Assembly (NCBI GenBank): GCA_902362805.1
Contig: CABIXY010000004.1
Span: 534,964 to 598,963, forward strand
Source of the DNA: Eubacteriaceae bacterium
Lineage (GTDB): Bacteria > Bacillota > Clostridia > Peptostreptococcales > Anaerovoracaceae
Direction: 5' to 3'
DNA length: 64,000 nucleotides
Shown: piece by piece, positions 48,909 to 57,956 of the stretch
How positions within the stretch are numbered: the first letter of the stretch is position 1
How the letters are laid out: each line of letters opens with the position of its first letter
Translations under genes and position numbers: made by a program
Notes under the pieces: model-generated
The model's database searches: none
Told to the model about the DNA's origin: nothing
The model's input: only the letters and a program-made list of their open reading frames with translations

Positions 48909-49772
48909 TTATCTTCTGATGGATTTTGCTTTTCTCAGGCAATCTCGGCCGAAGAGTCCATCCACATACAGACCATATCTTCTCTCAAACCATTTTACAG
49001 CGGCAATGGTTTTATCGCCATAAATTCCATCTACCGTCAGGTCTCTGCCGCACCAGTTGAGGAAACGCTGCAGTTCCCTGACTTTGCGTCCTTTGTCACC
49101 TCGTCTGAAATAACCTCGAAGTGGAAGCGACAGCGGTCCCCGATAGCGTTCCTTTTCCCGCGGCGGTTCTTCAGGCTCAGAATCTCCCGTATAATCCTTA
49201 AAGCACCAGTCCAGATCAAACTGTCCCGGTACACCTGAAAAACTTCCGTTATCTGCAAACTGCCACATGGCCGGTCGCTTATAATTGGTATGAGAATTGT
49301 ATTGGGCTACCCATACGTCAATCCCCGAGAGATTGCCGATTTTTTCTGTCAGCCAATAGTACGATGCGTACACACCGCAAGGATGGCCCAGTCTGCGCAC
49401 TTCTTTGACAAAGGCTTTGATGACCCTGGTCAGCGCCCGTTTAGACAGCCTTCCCTGGGTCAGTGGATCTTCCACATCCATCCAGATCGGATACTGCAGC
49501 CTTTTTCCCCGGCAAAGGCGGACAGCATGGCGCGCCTCGATTCTCGCCTGTCTTGCAGTCACAGCCGTTGAATAATAGTATGCGCCAAAGTCCAAGCCTG
49601 CGGCTCTCGCCTGTCTATAATTATTGTCAAACATCCCATCTGTCACCGTTCCCCGATAGCCGCCGGCTCTGGCGATGACAAACTCGATATCGTCTTTTTT
49701 TATTCTTCTATATTGTTTTTCCGTGAGTCTTCCGTTCCAAAAACTCACATCAATGCCTTTCTTCCTTACCAT
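48909..49772 (-). CDS. GH25 lysozyme with peptidoglycan-binding domain
   Basis: The 287-residue protein has a GH25 (Lyc-type muramidase) domain (about 1-190): KGIDVSFWNGRL at the start, catalytic-site strand IWMDVEDP and VWVAQYNSH. A PG_binding_1 domain (about 215-282) follows: GRKVRELQRFLNWCGRDLTVDGIYGDKT. It cuts peptidoglycan between muramic acid and glucosamine. There is no signal peptide, so release may need a holin or another route; it may be a domesticated phage lysin. Start ATG after GGGGTG. It is monocistronic. Confidence 0.9.
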   Translation of the reverse strand: MVRKKGIDVSFWNGRLTEKQYRRIKKDDIEFVIARAGGYRGTVTDGMFDNNYRQARAAGLDFGAYYYSTAVTARQARIEARHAVRLCRGKRLQYPIWMDVEDPLTQGRLSKRALTRVIKAFVKEVRRLGHPCGVYASYYWLTEKIGNLSGIDVWVAQYNSHTNYKRPAMWQFADNGSFSGVPGQFDLDWCFKDYTGDSEPEEPPREKERYRGPLSLPLRGYFRRGDKGRKVRELQRFLNWCGRDLTVDGIYGDKTIAAVKWFERRYGLYVDGLFGRDCLRKAKSIRR

Positions 49773-49853
49773 AATTACACCCCAGCTTTATAGTATGCAG
49801 GCGGCGCTGAAAGGGGCACAACAGATTTCCTACCAGTCCAGTCATTCCATTGA

Positions 49854-49885
49854 AAAAGGGCCGTCAAGTAACTGACAGGCCCTTT
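49854..49885 (-). terminator. Intrinsic terminator of the sigma/antisigma operon
   Basis: AAAGGGCC pairs with GGCCCTTT, with an inner GTCA/TGAC pair, and TTTTCAATG follows on the minus strand. Confidence 0.82.
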
Positions 49886-49896
49886 CGGCATGCACC

Positions 49897-51117
49897 TTAT
49901 TCAGCTGCATTTGGCATATTGGAGATATATTCTCCTTTCACAGCAGGAACATAGTAAGTTGCGTATTGCGCCAAACCGCTCGTCTCACTGTCTGTATCCT
50001 GTGTTCTGATATCGAAAGAATAGTAGGGCAGGAACGTCTCATAAGTATTCCCTGTCAAATAGACTAAGTTGACATTTTCAATCTGTTTTGTGTCTGGCAG
50101 TGGATTATCATTATCAAAAGTGATATAGTTGCCCTTTTTCAGCAGCTTCTTTGCTTCTGCCGAAGTGATAATGGGATAGCTGTCTATTTTTTCACTGCTG
50201 GATAAATTGTCCTTCAAAATAATGGACTTCAAATTTCCTGTCTCATCAGTTTCGAAAATCATCTTTTTCATGCTGTAATTGATGATCTCATCTTTGCTGT
50301 CTCCTGCATTGTCATAGCCATTGATGATCCATTTCAGATTCCCTGTCTCATCATATACGGCTGAAGCACTCTGCTGTGGATTTTCAAAAGACAGCAGACT
50401 GCCGTATTCTTGTAATAAGTATTCTGTCACCACTTCTGCTTCTTCTCTGTTCATTTCTGCAGGTGGAAAGCGGTATTCTTCCGGCAGTTCTACACTTTGA
50501 GAGAAAGTGATTACCGTGCTGTGATCACTGGTTACAGAGATTTCCCCTATGTCCGTAATTGCTGTGGCTTTGTATGCTGTAGCTTCGGCTGCAGCTGTTC
50601 CTTCTGTGTCGCTGCCTGCTTCCTGTCCCTTGTCATAATGGATATCCTGTACCTCTGTATCCAGGCTGGCGGCGACCACCTGTGCCTGATCCTGCAGCTC
50701 CTTTTCGTCAACGGGAGCGGACTCACCATCGGCTGCGGCGTACATGGTATTCTTATATACAGGCATCTCCTTTACATCCATGTCTTCTCTCCAGGGGCTT
50801 CCATCGCTCAACAACGATTCGTCCGCCGCTTTTTTAGGTCTGACCTCTTTCGAAGAACGATTGGTGTCTATTGTCAATTTTGGCAGGTTCAAAGCGGTCT
50901 TTGGCTCATCTCCGCCTGTGCTGGGTGCCGGTTCTGATGCCGGCCAAAAATGCACGCAGCCAAACAAGACAATCAGCAGGCAGGCCGCCAGACTGCCATA
51001 CCTGAGCCAAAGCTTTTTCGGCGGCTTTTTTGTCTGTGGAACATTAAATTCCACCGCTTCTTCAATAAAATCGTCGTCTATATTGCCTATCGCCGATAAA
51101 AATTTATCACTTTTCAT
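49897..51117 (-). CDS. Membrane protein of antisigma-like layout paired with a sigma factor
   Basis: The 406-residue protein has a cytoplasmic N-terminus of about 37 residues (KFLSAIGNIDDDFIEEAVEF), one membrane segment (about 38-58, YGSLAACLLIVLFGCVHFW) and a large extracellular part. This is the layout of antisigma factors. The N-terminal FLSAIGNIDDDFIEEA motif recurs in clostridial proteins encoded after ECF-like sigma genes. The start overlaps the sigma gene stop by four bases. What the extracellular domain senses is unknown. Confidence 0.72.
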   Translation of the reverse strand: MKSDKFLSAIGNIDDDFIEEAVEFNVPQTKKPPKKLWLRYGSLAACLLIVLFGCVHFWPASEPAPSTGGDEPKTALNLPKLTIDTNRSSKEVRPKKAADESLLSDGSPWREDMDVKEMPVYKNTMYAAADGESAPVDEKELQDQAQVVAASLDTEVQDIHYDKGQEAGSDTEGTAAAEATAYKATAITDIGEISVTSDHSTVITFSQSVELPEEYRFPPAEMNREEAEVVTEYLLQEYGSLLSFENPQQSASAVYDETGNLKWIINGYDNAGDSKDEIINYSMKKMIFETDETGNLKSIILKDNLSSSEKIDSYPIITSAEAKKLLKKGNYITFDNDNPLPDTKQIENVNLVYLTGNTYETFLPYYSFDIRTQDTDSETSGLAQYATYYVPAVKGEYISNMPNAAE

Positions 51118-51674
51118 AAGCGTATTTCCTCACTTTCAAGATGAAGTTTCAAATCATTCCTCATTCTAAACAACATGGTAGTGACTTTATTCGGTTTCAT
51201 ACCAAACTGGGTGGAGATTTCTTTGATCGAATTCATATACCAGTATCGCCTGACAAATACCATCCGGCTCTCCTTCGGAAGCCCTGCCAAAAATCCATTG
51301 ATCGCATCGACCAGAACCATCTCTTCCACCAGATCTTCAACTTTTCCATTTGTGGACAGGCACTCCTCCAGCTCGGATAGAACCAGTTCCATCTGTCCTG
51401 CACCACGTTTCTGCGTATTGTAACCTTTATATTTGTTCAAAGCCAGGTTCCTCGTAATTTTCCCCAAAAAAGTAGATAATCTATTGGGCTTATGAGGCGG
51501 AATGGCATTCCAAGCTCTCATGTAAGTATCGTTAACACATTCTTCAGCATCTTCTGCATTGTAAAGAATGTTATAGGCTATGTGGTTACAGTATTTGTCG
51601 TATTTCTTTGCTGTTTCTGAGATAGCCGCTTCTGATCGCTGCCAGTATAGCTCTACGATCTTGCTGTCCTCCAT
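51114..51674 (-). CDS. RNA polymerase sigma factor, ECF-like
   Basis: The 186-residue protein has region 2 (about 20-85: NIAYNILYNAEDAEECVNDTYMRAWNAIPPHKP in pieces) and region 4 (about 120-180: FVRRYWYMNSIKEISTQFGMKPNKVTTMLFRMRNDL in pieces). The ATG at 51674 follows AGGAGAGG; 28 upstream codons of the longer frame are rejected. It is translationally coupled to a membrane protein that probably holds it inactive. It is unrelated in detail to the ECF factor of the peptide locus, so its promoters are likely different. Confidence 0.87.
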   Translation of the reverse strand: MEDSKIVELYWQRSEAAISETAKKYDKYCNHIAYNILYNAEDAEECVNDTYMRAWNAIPPHKPNRLSTFLGKITRNLALNKYKGYNTQKRGAGQMELVLSELEECLSTNGKVEDLVEEMVLVDAINGFLAGLPKESRMVFVRRYWYMNSIKEISTQFGMKPNKVTTMLFRMRNDLKLHLESEEIRL

Positions 51675-51790
51675 AGTTCCTCTCCTTTCCCAAAGAGCAA
51701 GTCCCTTACCCTTATACACAACTTTTTGCTGGCGATATTTCTTTAGATATTCTATCATTTGAAATATTTTTTGTCAAAATACTGTCAAGG

Positions 51791-51836
51791 CAAAATAAAA
51801 TACGCCATAGCAGGAATGATTCCAACTATGACGTAT
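51791..51836 (-). terminator. Intrinsic terminator of the CarD-like gene
   Basis: ATACGTCATAG pairs with CTATGGCGTAT (one mismatch), followed by TTTTATTTTG on the minus strand. Confidence 0.78.
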
Positions 51837-51882
51837 TCTCATGTAAGATAAAAACACCTTCTGTGTTACCCTTCTTCGTGGT

Positions 51883-52389
51883 TCAGTTTTTGCCTTCTAC
51901 TGATTTGGTTATATAGTCTTTGACTTCTTCTTTCGGAATTCCCAGGGCCACAGACAATTCACCGTGCAGCAGTTCCTCAGCACGCCTCATATATTTTTCG
52001 TCCACCTGGCCTAATTTTTTCCCGCGCTCTCTGGCATCACTCTCTTTCAGATAGACATCTCTTACCAGCTTTAATAGATCTCTGCACTTGTGGGATTCAA
52101 AGAAAGACTGATAGTGTTCACTGAGAAATCGCATATTGGTATTCTCATAAATTTCTGCCTTGACCGTCGGTATCTCTTCAATCAGTTCCTCCGCCTTTTC
52201 CTTTGTAATCACATGTCGCATGAAGGTCTTTGTGTCTACCGGCGCAAAAATTTTTCCATCTTGATATTGCGGTAAAAGGGTGTAGTAAAGCCTCTTTTTC
52301 CCCATGATAGGAATGTCTGGTATTCCCACCGCTTCTACTTTGCATACGCCTTCGTTTCCATAGATTATAAAATCACCAGTCTCGTACAA
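51883..52389 (-). CDS. CarD-family transcription regulator
   Basis: The 168-residue protein has an N-terminal RNA-polymerase-interacting tudor-like domain (1-65: YETGDFIIYGNEGVCKVEAVG, then KRLYYTLLPQYQDGKIFAPVDT) and a helical C-terminal DNA-binding part with DLLKLVRDVYLKE. CarD/CdnL proteins stabilise the open promoter complex. I chose a TTG start at 52389, because GGGGG lies seven bases before it and the conserved domain starts there; the longer frame contains part of the upstream terminator. It is monocistronic. Confidence 0.85.
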   Translation of the reverse strand: MYETGDFIIYGNEGVCKVEAVGIPDIPIMGKKRLYYTLLPQYQDGKIFAPVDTKTFMRHVITKEKAEELIEEIPTVKAEIYENTNMRFLSEHYQSFFESHKCRDLLKLVRDVYLKESDARERGKKLGQVDEKYMRRAEELLHGELSVALGIPKEEVKDYITKSVEGKN

Positions 52390-52425
52390 ATGATAGCCCC
52401 CTTCTCTGTTACTGCACAAAAAGAC

Positions 52426-52476
52426 GTGCCGCTTGCGGCCAGCCGGCCCGATGTTCTTTGAAACAAGCAGCACGTC
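52426..52476 (-). terminator. Intrinsic terminator of the dehydrogenase/transporter operon
   Basis: GACGTGCTGCTTG pairs with CAAGCGGCACGTC, with an inner GGGCCGGCTGGCC, followed by five T residues on the minus strand. Confidence 0.82.
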
Positions 52477-52520
52477 GCCTAATTTATTTTAGCATACACT
52501 TCACTATATGCAGCAAAAGT

Positions 52521-53837
52521 TTATTTTATGACACCAAATAACGTCAGACACAGAATAACGACGATAATCGGAGAGATGTATTTTATCATGACAGATAGAA
52601 AGTGATAGATCCATGTGTCTTTGCTAAAGCCACATGTCCTTGCCATGTTGTCCATCCCCCAGATCCATCCTGTGAATATGGAAAGAGCTAGGGATCCTAG
52701 GATCAGAAAGACGTTGTTGGTCAGCATGTCAAATAGATTGAACATGTAATCAGAAAACAGCGCTGGCACGCCGATTAACATGACCAAAACAAACGTGACG
52801 CATAGTGCTTTTAAGCGGCTCACCTGGAATTGATCCATGATGAAAGCCATGACCGCTTCCCAACCTGCAATGCCAGAAGAAAAGGCAGCGATAAAAAAGC
52901 CAATATAAAAGATGGTTCCCCATATTCTCCCGCCTGCCATTTCATTAAAGACGTTTGGCATAGTAATAAACGTCAATCCCGGGCCGGAAGCCATCTCCAG
53001 GTCAAAAGCCGATGCCATGGGAAAAATCATCAGGCTGGCCATGACGGCTACGAAGATGACCGAAACAGAGATGATGACTGAGTTCTTCACAACGTTGATT
53101 TCTCCTTCTTTCTGATAGCTGCCAAAGATCATCGCTACAGCCATGGCGATGCCCAGGGAAAAGAAAGTCTGTCCCAGGGCCGTCAGAACACCCGCAAGGG
53201 AAAAAGAGTCAAAATCTAAGGTGAAGATGAACTTCACGCCCTCCGCTGCACCCGGAAGGCGCAGCCCTGCGATAACAAGAACACCCATGATGACTGCCAG
53301 GGACGGCAGCAGGACCTTTGCAATTTTTTCTATGCCCTGCTGCAAATTATTCTTTACCACCAGGGCAGTCAGCGCTGCATTGACCATGATAAACCCAAAC
53401 ACCAATACGTGATTTGCTGAAAAGTCAGCAAAGTACTGTGCTACCTGTCCACTATCCATACCAAGAAAGGTTCCTTTTGCAGTGGCGTAAATATAATGTA
53501 AAATCCACCCATATACCGGAATCGTATAACCGATGACCAGCACGATGCAAATCATATGGAAATACCCCGCAATATGCCATTTTGCTCCCGGTTTCTCCAA
53601 AACCCTGTACGCCCCTACCGGACTTTTGCGAGATGCCAGCCCCAACGAAACCTCCGCTGAAAACAGGGGAATGCCGACGACAAACATCAATACGATATAA
53701 GTCAGCAAAAACAGACCGCCGCCGTATTCTCCGCAGATATATGGAAATCGCCAAAGGGTGCCCACACCCACAGAAAAACCGATTGTCGCCAGGATAAATC
53801 CCAGCCTGGAACTGAAGGTATCTCTCTTCTTATCCAT
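52521..53837 (-). CDS. Sodium-dependent amino acid transporter (SNF/NSS family)
   Basis: The 438-residue protein has eleven membrane segments, the usual number in bacterial neurotransmitter:sodium symporters. Segment 1 has the unwound sodium and substrate site GFSVGVGTLWRFPYICGEYGGG. It imports amino acids with sodium. It starts 11 bases after the amino acid dehydrogenase gene, so the operon pairs uptake with oxidative deamination. Likely substrates are branched-chain or aromatic amino acids (inference). Confidence 0.9.
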   Translation of the reverse strand: MDKKRDTFSSRLGFILATIGFSVGVGTLWRFPYICGEYGGGLFLLTYIVLMFVVGIPLFSAEVSLGLASRKSPVGAYRVLEKPGAKWHIAGYFHMICIVLVIGYTIPVYGWILHYIYATAKGTFLGMDSGQVAQYFADFSANHVLVFGFIMVNAALTALVVKNNLQQGIEKIAKVLLPSLAVIMGVLVIAGLRLPGAAEGVKFIFTLDFDSFSLAGVLTALGQTFFSLGIAMAVAMIFGSYQKEGEINVVKNSVIISVSVIFVAVMASLMIFPMASAFDLEMASGPGLTFITMPNVFNEMAGGRIWGTIFYIGFFIAAFSSGIAGWEAVMAFIMDQFQVSRLKALCVTFVLVMLIGVPALFSDYMFNLFDMLTNNVFLILGSLALSIFTGWIWGMDNMARTCGFSKDTWIYHFLSVMIKYISPIIVVILCLTLFGVIK

Positions 53838-53848
53838 GACGTCACCTC

Positions 53849-55177
53849 CTATAGGTAAATCCGATCCTCCACAGAGTTATAAGCATTCTCACTCGGCGTA
53901 ATTCCTTTCTCTGCAGCTTCTTTCAAATTCTTCCTCGTGATTTCAGCGCAGACTTTCTCTACTCTGTCCATCAACTGTCTCTTGTCGGCCTTGTCACCTT
54001 TGGTATACATCTCCGCTCCGCTCATCACGCCGCCGATATTTTGAACCCAGCACTCTTGATACAAGATGCCGCGATTCATCAAAAGCTTCGCCAGACGCAG
54101 TTCTTCTTCTTTGTTGCTGGCGTGGAGCTGGTTATTGGCCGCACCAAAGACCATTTTAAATTTCAACTTTTGAATCACTTCTTCGGTGAGAAAACCACCG
54201 ACAGCGCATGGACAGAGGATATCCGCCTCCGCATTTAGGATTTCTTCGTTTTCCGCCACAGTGATTTCTGCTTCTGGATATTGATTTTTCAGTTTCTTTG
54301 CCATCTGGGGATTGATATCGCTTACAATCAGCTTTGCCCCATCTTTAAGCAGATATTCGGCTTGTGCGTACCCCACAGAGCCCAGGCCCATGACCGCCAC
54401 AGTCAGTCCCTCTAAAGAGTCCCTGCCAAATTGGAATTTTACCGCCTCCTTCAGAGCACACTCCACTCCCCAAGCCGTCGGTTTACCGGAGGAACCGATA
54501 GGATTAGAAGGACCTGCCGTGATATATGCCGAATAAGGTGCCATTGCGTCTGCCAGTTCGATGGGATAACGCATATCCGGGCCAGTAAAAAATTTCACCC
54601 TATCCAGAGCAAAAGCCAGGAAACCCAGTTCCTCTGTATCGTTCAAATCAGCTTCATCAGCAACCACAGTAATTTTACCGCCTCCGTAAGGAATCTGAGA
54701 TGCCACATTCTTGTGACTCTGGGCGCGGCCCAGGTTCAGACCGTCGATGATGACTTCGATTTCCTCTTCATCGCGATCATGGCGCCGGATGCCTCCTGTA
54801 TAGAGGGCATGATCTTTGTTATTGACACCCAGGACAACACTATGTAAGTTGGCCGTAAAGCGCATGTCCTTCCTGTCGTAATAGTAGCAGTCCAGTCCGA
54901 AAAACTTCCCCCTTCTCAGCAGATTAAAAACTTCTTCCAGATAGTCTGTAAGGCCGTACTTATCAAACAAGGCTCTCGTCTCTCTGTTGTTCAGCCTGAT
55001 GTCGTTCTCTGTCAAAAGGCTGTCAGCATAAAATGTCTTATTAAAATTGCTCCACGCAATATCGCTATCCCATTCCTTGGCTGCGATGATGTACTCCCGA
55101 TCTGTACGATAGTCGTAACGTAGCATCAAAGTCGTGAGACCTTCTTCCTTCAGCGGATAATATAAACTTTTCTCCAT
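53849..55177 (-). CDS. Glu/Leu/Phe/Val dehydrogenase-family enzyme
   Basis: The 442-residue enzyme has an N-terminal dimerisation and catalytic domain with the catalytic lysine in PYGGGKITVVAD, a substrate-proximal SNPIGSSGKPTAWGVE, and a Rossmann domain with VAVMGLGSVGYAQAEYL. It should reversibly deaminate an amino acid to its 2-oxo acid with NAD. It is longer than typical leucine dehydrogenases because of about 80 extra N-terminal residues. ATG at 55177 follows AGGAGG. The promoter contains a GntR-type palindrome between minus-35 and minus-10, so the upstream regulator probably represses it. Confidence 0.87.
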   Translation of the reverse strand: MEKSLYYPLKEEGLTTLMLRYDYRTDREYIIAAKEWDSDIAWSNFNKTFYADSLLTENDIRLNNRETRALFDKYGLTDYLEEVFNLLRRGKFFGLDCYYYDRKDMRFTANLHSVVLGVNNKDHALYTGGIRRHDRDEEEIEVIIDGLNLGRAQSHKNVASQIPYGGGKITVVADEADLNDTEELGFLAFALDRVKFFTGPDMRYPIELADAMAPYSAYITAGPSNPIGSSGKPTAWGVECALKEAVKFQFGRDSLEGLTVAVMGLGSVGYAQAEYLLKDGAKLIVSDINPQMAKKLKNQYPEAEITVAENEEILNAEADILCPCAVGGFLTEEVIQKLKFKMVFGAANNQLHASNKEEELRLAKLLMNRGILYQECWVQNIGGVMSGAEMYTKGDKADKRQLMDRVEKVCAEITRKNLKEAAEKGITPSENAYNSVEDRIYL

Positions 55178-55221
55178 AATGAACCTCCTGTACTCTTTTC
55201 GCAAGTTTCTGACTTTTCTTA

Positions 55222-55249
55222 ATTATAACATATTACATGTAATATGCAA
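55222..55249 (-). promoter_or_regulatory. Promoter with embedded GntR operator, dehydrogenase operon
   Basis: TTGCAT-N16-TATAAT on the minus strand. The spacer holds most of an 18-bp perfect palindrome (CATATTACATGTAATATG, 55229-55246). A protein bound there would block RNA polymerase. The core TTACATGTAA recurs before the GntR gene. Confidence 0.82.
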
Positions 55250-55265
55250 TATGTTTTTGCGCAAA

Positions 55266-55300
55266 AAAATTTCAGTCCCCTATTATTCGACTGAAATTTT
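55266..55300 (-). terminator. Intrinsic terminator of the GntR gene
   Basis: AAATTTCAGTC pairs with GACTGAAATTT, followed by a run of T on the minus strand. Confidence 0.85.
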
Positions 55301-55308
55301 TCAATGAA

Positions 55309-55962
55309 TTATTGTTTCTCTGTCATATACCCAATTTCTGAAAACCGATTGTGTTCCTTCATCAGCTCTTGTGCCTTGTCAATATCCCTTGTTTTCAGCG
55401 CATTCTTGATGGCAGTATGAGCCTGAATACTCAACTTGCGATTTTCAATAACCGCCAGATATGCGAAAGTGCACATGTTAATCTGATTCTGGGTTTTCTT
55501 GGTGCACTCTCTAATGGTCTGGTTAGTACAATAATCAATCATCACCTTATGAAATCCTACTGACGCTTCGTGAAAGCCGTTGTCATCTTGCGCCTCATAG
55601 GCTCTGGACTGTTCATCCACAATTTCTTCCAAATCCGCAATCAAACCATCGAGACTGTCTATCTGCCGATAAGTATCAATCACGATATCAAAGAGATAGG
55701 CATTGGCTTCTATCAAATCTCTCTCCTGCTCTTCATCCAATTTGATAATGCTGGGACCAACATTGTGTTTTTGCTCCACAAAACCTTCCTGAATCAGGCG
55801 ATTGATGGTCTCTCTGACTGGTGTTCTGCTGACGTCAAAGGCCTTTGCCAGTTCTTCTATATTCAGTCTGTCTCCTGGAACCAGTTCCCGGCTCTGAATC
55901 TTCCTTAATATCAGATTGTACACCTGATCTACCAGGGATTTTCGTTCAACCTTGTCTGTCAC
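55309..55962 (-). CDS. GntR/FadR-family regulator with FCD domain
   Basis: The 217-residue regulator has an N-terminal winged HTH (about 8-75: LVDQVYNLILRKIQSRELVPGDRLNIEELAKAFDVSRTPVRETINRL in pieces) and a C-terminal helical FCD ligand-binding domain (about 85-210). FCD proteins bind small acids, often with a metal. The start is a GTG after GGAGGG. The matching palindrome before its own gene and before the dehydrogenase operon suggests autoregulation and control of amino acid use, with an amino or keto acid as inducer (inference). Confidence 0.9.
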   Translation of the reverse strand: MTDKVERKSLVDQVYNLILRKIQSRELVPGDRLNIEELAKAFDVSRTPVRETINRLIQEGFVEQKHNVGPSIIKLDEEQERDLIEANAYLFDIVIDTYRQIDSLDGLIADLEEIVDEQSRAYEAQDDNGFHEASVGFHKVMIDYCTNQTIRECTKKTQNQINMCTFAYLAVIENRKLSIQAHTAIKNALKTRDIDKAQELMKEHNRFSEIGYMTEKQ

Positions 55963-55981
55963 TGTTCTGCCCTCCTCTGTA

Positions 55982-56023
55982 TTTTACATGTAATATATTA
56001 CCATGATTTTGCTGATTTTGCAA
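55982..56023 (-). promoter_or_regulatory. Promoter and operator of the GntR gene
   Basis: TTGCAA-N17-TAATAT (55995-56023) is followed directly by a TTACATGTAA palindrome (55984-55993), the same core as in the dehydrogenase promoter. Confidence 0.75.
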
Positions 56024-56075
56024 TCACAATTCACCACAGTATCTTTCGTTTAGAGAAGTCTGCCCCGAAGTGAAG

Positions 56076-56109
56076 AAACGGCGCAGAGCATTAGTGCTCT
56101 GCGCCGTTT
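56076..56109 (-). terminator. Terminator of the Rrf2 redox operon
   Basis: A perfect 15-bp stem AAACGGCGCAGAGCA/TGCTCTGCGCCGTTT with a four-base loop lies about 60 bases after the oxidoreductase stop. The T tract is weak (TTTCTTC). Confidence 0.75.
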
Positions 56110-56171
56110 AGGCTCATTCATAGTTGGAGATTAAAATCGGTTAATCTGATAACCCTTCACATCAATATCCT

Positions 56172-57536
56172 TTATACATCAAGCAAATCGTTGAGTGCCT
56201 CACTCATGGTCGGATGTGTAAAGATCTGCTCTTTTAATACGTGATAATCCGCTCCTAGATCCATTGCCAGTTTGACGATATTGATCATTTCATAGGACTC
56301 TTCACAGAAAAGCATCGCGCCCAAAATCTGGTTTGTATCAGCATCGATGACGGCTTTCAGCAGGCCTGTCGTACTCTTCAGCACCTGTGCCTTTGGAATT
56401 GCTGCAGCAGGAAGTTTGGCGATTTTTACGTTGTAACCGGCTTTTCGCGCCTCGTCCTCGTTCAATCCCACTCTTGAGAAGGACGGTGTGATGAAGACGC
56501 TATATGGCACATTCTTTCTGATTGCCTGAGAATACTGCCCGCCGTTCATCTGTGACCAGATGATACGGAAATCGTCTAAGGAAACATATGTAAACTGCAG
56601 TCCGCCTTTGGCATCGCCCATAGCCCAGATGTTCTCCGCCGTCGTCTTCAGCTTTTCGTCTACGATGACAGCGCCTCGCTTGTCGAGTTCTACGCCTGCC
56701 TTCTCAGCCTGCAGATCTGCCGTATTCGCTTTTCTTCCCGTGGCAACCAATACTGCCTCCGCCTCGAGAGCGATCTCTTGACCCTGCCAGTTTAATCTGA
56801 CAACAGCTCTGCCCTCGCCAGTCTCTACCTTCTCCGTCTTTGCTCCCAGGTAGAAGCTGACACCTTTTGCTTCCAGCGCACCTTTAATCGCGCCTGCGAT
56901 ATCTCTGTCTTCCCTCGGTATAAAAGTTTCCCCGTCCTGTACGACCGAAACCTTTGCACCGAAACCAGAGTACATGGACGCAAACTCCAGCCCGATATAG
57001 CCGCCGCCGATGATAACCAGGTGCTGCGGAAGCTGATCCAGATCCATCAAAGTCGCACTGGTATAAACGTAAGGATTGCCCGCCAAGCCTTCAATTGGCG
57101 GAATCACCGGCGTACCGCCTGTATTGATGAAAATCTTTTCTCCTTCAATTTCGAAAGTCTCACCGTCTGCCTCTATCTGCACGACTTTATTAGAAACAAA
57201 GGAGGCATCGCCTAAAATCACCTCAATATTAGGATGATCAGCCAGCTTACTGTAATTCTTGCCGCGAAGCATACTGGTCACACGGCGTTTTTCCTCTATA
57301 GCAAGACGATATTTTTCGGCTTTTTCCTCAAAAGAAGCTTTCTCATCCAGTGCAGACAGACCAGAACTTCTCACCAGAGATTTGGACGGGATACAGCCTA
57401 CATTGATGCAGGTACCTCCGTACATGCCGGCATCCTTTTCAATCATAGCGACTTTGCTGCCGCTAGCGGCCATCTTTCCTGCCAGGGTTTTTGCGCCTTT
57501 TCCAAATCCAATCATAATTGCATCATACTTTTTCAT
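56172..57536 (-). CDS. FAD-dependent pyridine nucleotide-disulphide oxidoreductase
   Basis: The 454-residue flavoprotein is of the lipoamide dehydrogenase/mercuric reductase class. It has an N-terminal FAD site, redox-active cysteines in GGTCINVGCIPSK, the NAD(P) fold VIIGGGYIGLEFASM, a second FAD site NIWAMGDAKGG and a C-terminal HPTMSEALND dimer motif. The substrate is not evident. As the last gene of an operon with an Rrf2 regulator, a 4Fe-4S membrane protein and a TlpA thioredoxin, it probably handles thiol or sulphur redox stress. Confidence 0.88.
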   Translation of the reverse strand: MKKYDAIMIGFGKGAKTLAGKMAASGSKVAMIEKDAGMYGGTCINVGCIPSKSLVRSSGLSALDEKASFEEKAEKYRLAIEEKRRVTSMLRGKNYSKLADHPNIEVILGDASFVSNKVVQIEADGETFEIEGEKIFINTGGTPVIPPIEGLAGNPYVYTSATLMDLDQLPQHLVIIGGGYIGLEFASMYSGFGAKVSVVQDGETFIPREDRDIAGAIKGALEAKGVSFYLGAKTEKVETGEGRAVVRLNWQGQEIALEAEAVLVATGRKANTADLQAEKAGVELDKRGAVIVDEKLKTTAENIWAMGDAKGGLQFTYVSLDDFRIIWSQMNGGQYSQAIRKNVPYSVFITPSFSRVGLNEDEARKAGYNVKIAKLPAAAIPKAQVLKSTTGLLKAVIDADTNQILGAMLFCEESYEMINIVKLAMDLGADYHVLKEQIFTHPTMSEALNDLLDV

Positions 57537-57539
57537 GAT

Positions 57540-57956
57540 CTAGTCCTCCTTAAAAATTTTGTTGTTTATGTTATCAATTGTTATACGTTCCAATTCACGC
57601 CTGCACCCCTCATTGAGTTCCTCGTAAATTCCATCCATAATGCCCGCCATGCCAGAAGCAATGAGGCAGTTCATCTCCGGATTACCCGACTTCCAAGAGG
57701 CTTTGACAAAATCCACGTCCAAGGCGTCACCAATTTGGCACAGGTTGATTTCCTTCGCATCCTTGGCCATGGAATACCCCCCTCTTACACCTTCTTTTGT
57801 GGCGACAAAACCAGCCTTTTTCAGTTTTGCCATCACTTTTCTGACACGAACAGGATTCGTACAGACATTTTCCGCCAGTGTTTCGCTGTCCAGGGTCTCA
57901 CCCTTATGATTTAAAAACACCAGCGCATGCACTGCTATCGTAAATTCACTAGTCAT
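57540..57956 (-). CDS. Rrf2-family transcription regulator
   Basis: The 138-residue protein has the Rrf2 winged HTH (SEFTIAVHALVFLNHK, ENVCTNPVRVRKVMAKLKKAGFV, EGVRGGYSMAK) but only one candidate cysteine in its middle (MNCLIA) plus one near the C-terminus (GCRREL), so a canonical three-cysteine IscR cluster is unlikely. Its start overlaps the stop of the 4Fe-4S gene by eight bases. It probably regulates its own operon through the TTACAG-N10-CTGTAA palindrome at the tlpA-side promoter. Confidence 0.85.
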   Translation of the reverse strand: MTSEFTIAVHALVFLNHKGETLDSETLAENVCTNPVRVRKVMAKLKKAGFVATKEGVRGGYSMAKDAKEINLCQIGDALDVDFVKASWKSGNPEMNCLIASGMAGIMDGIYEELNEGCRRELERITIDNINNKIFKED

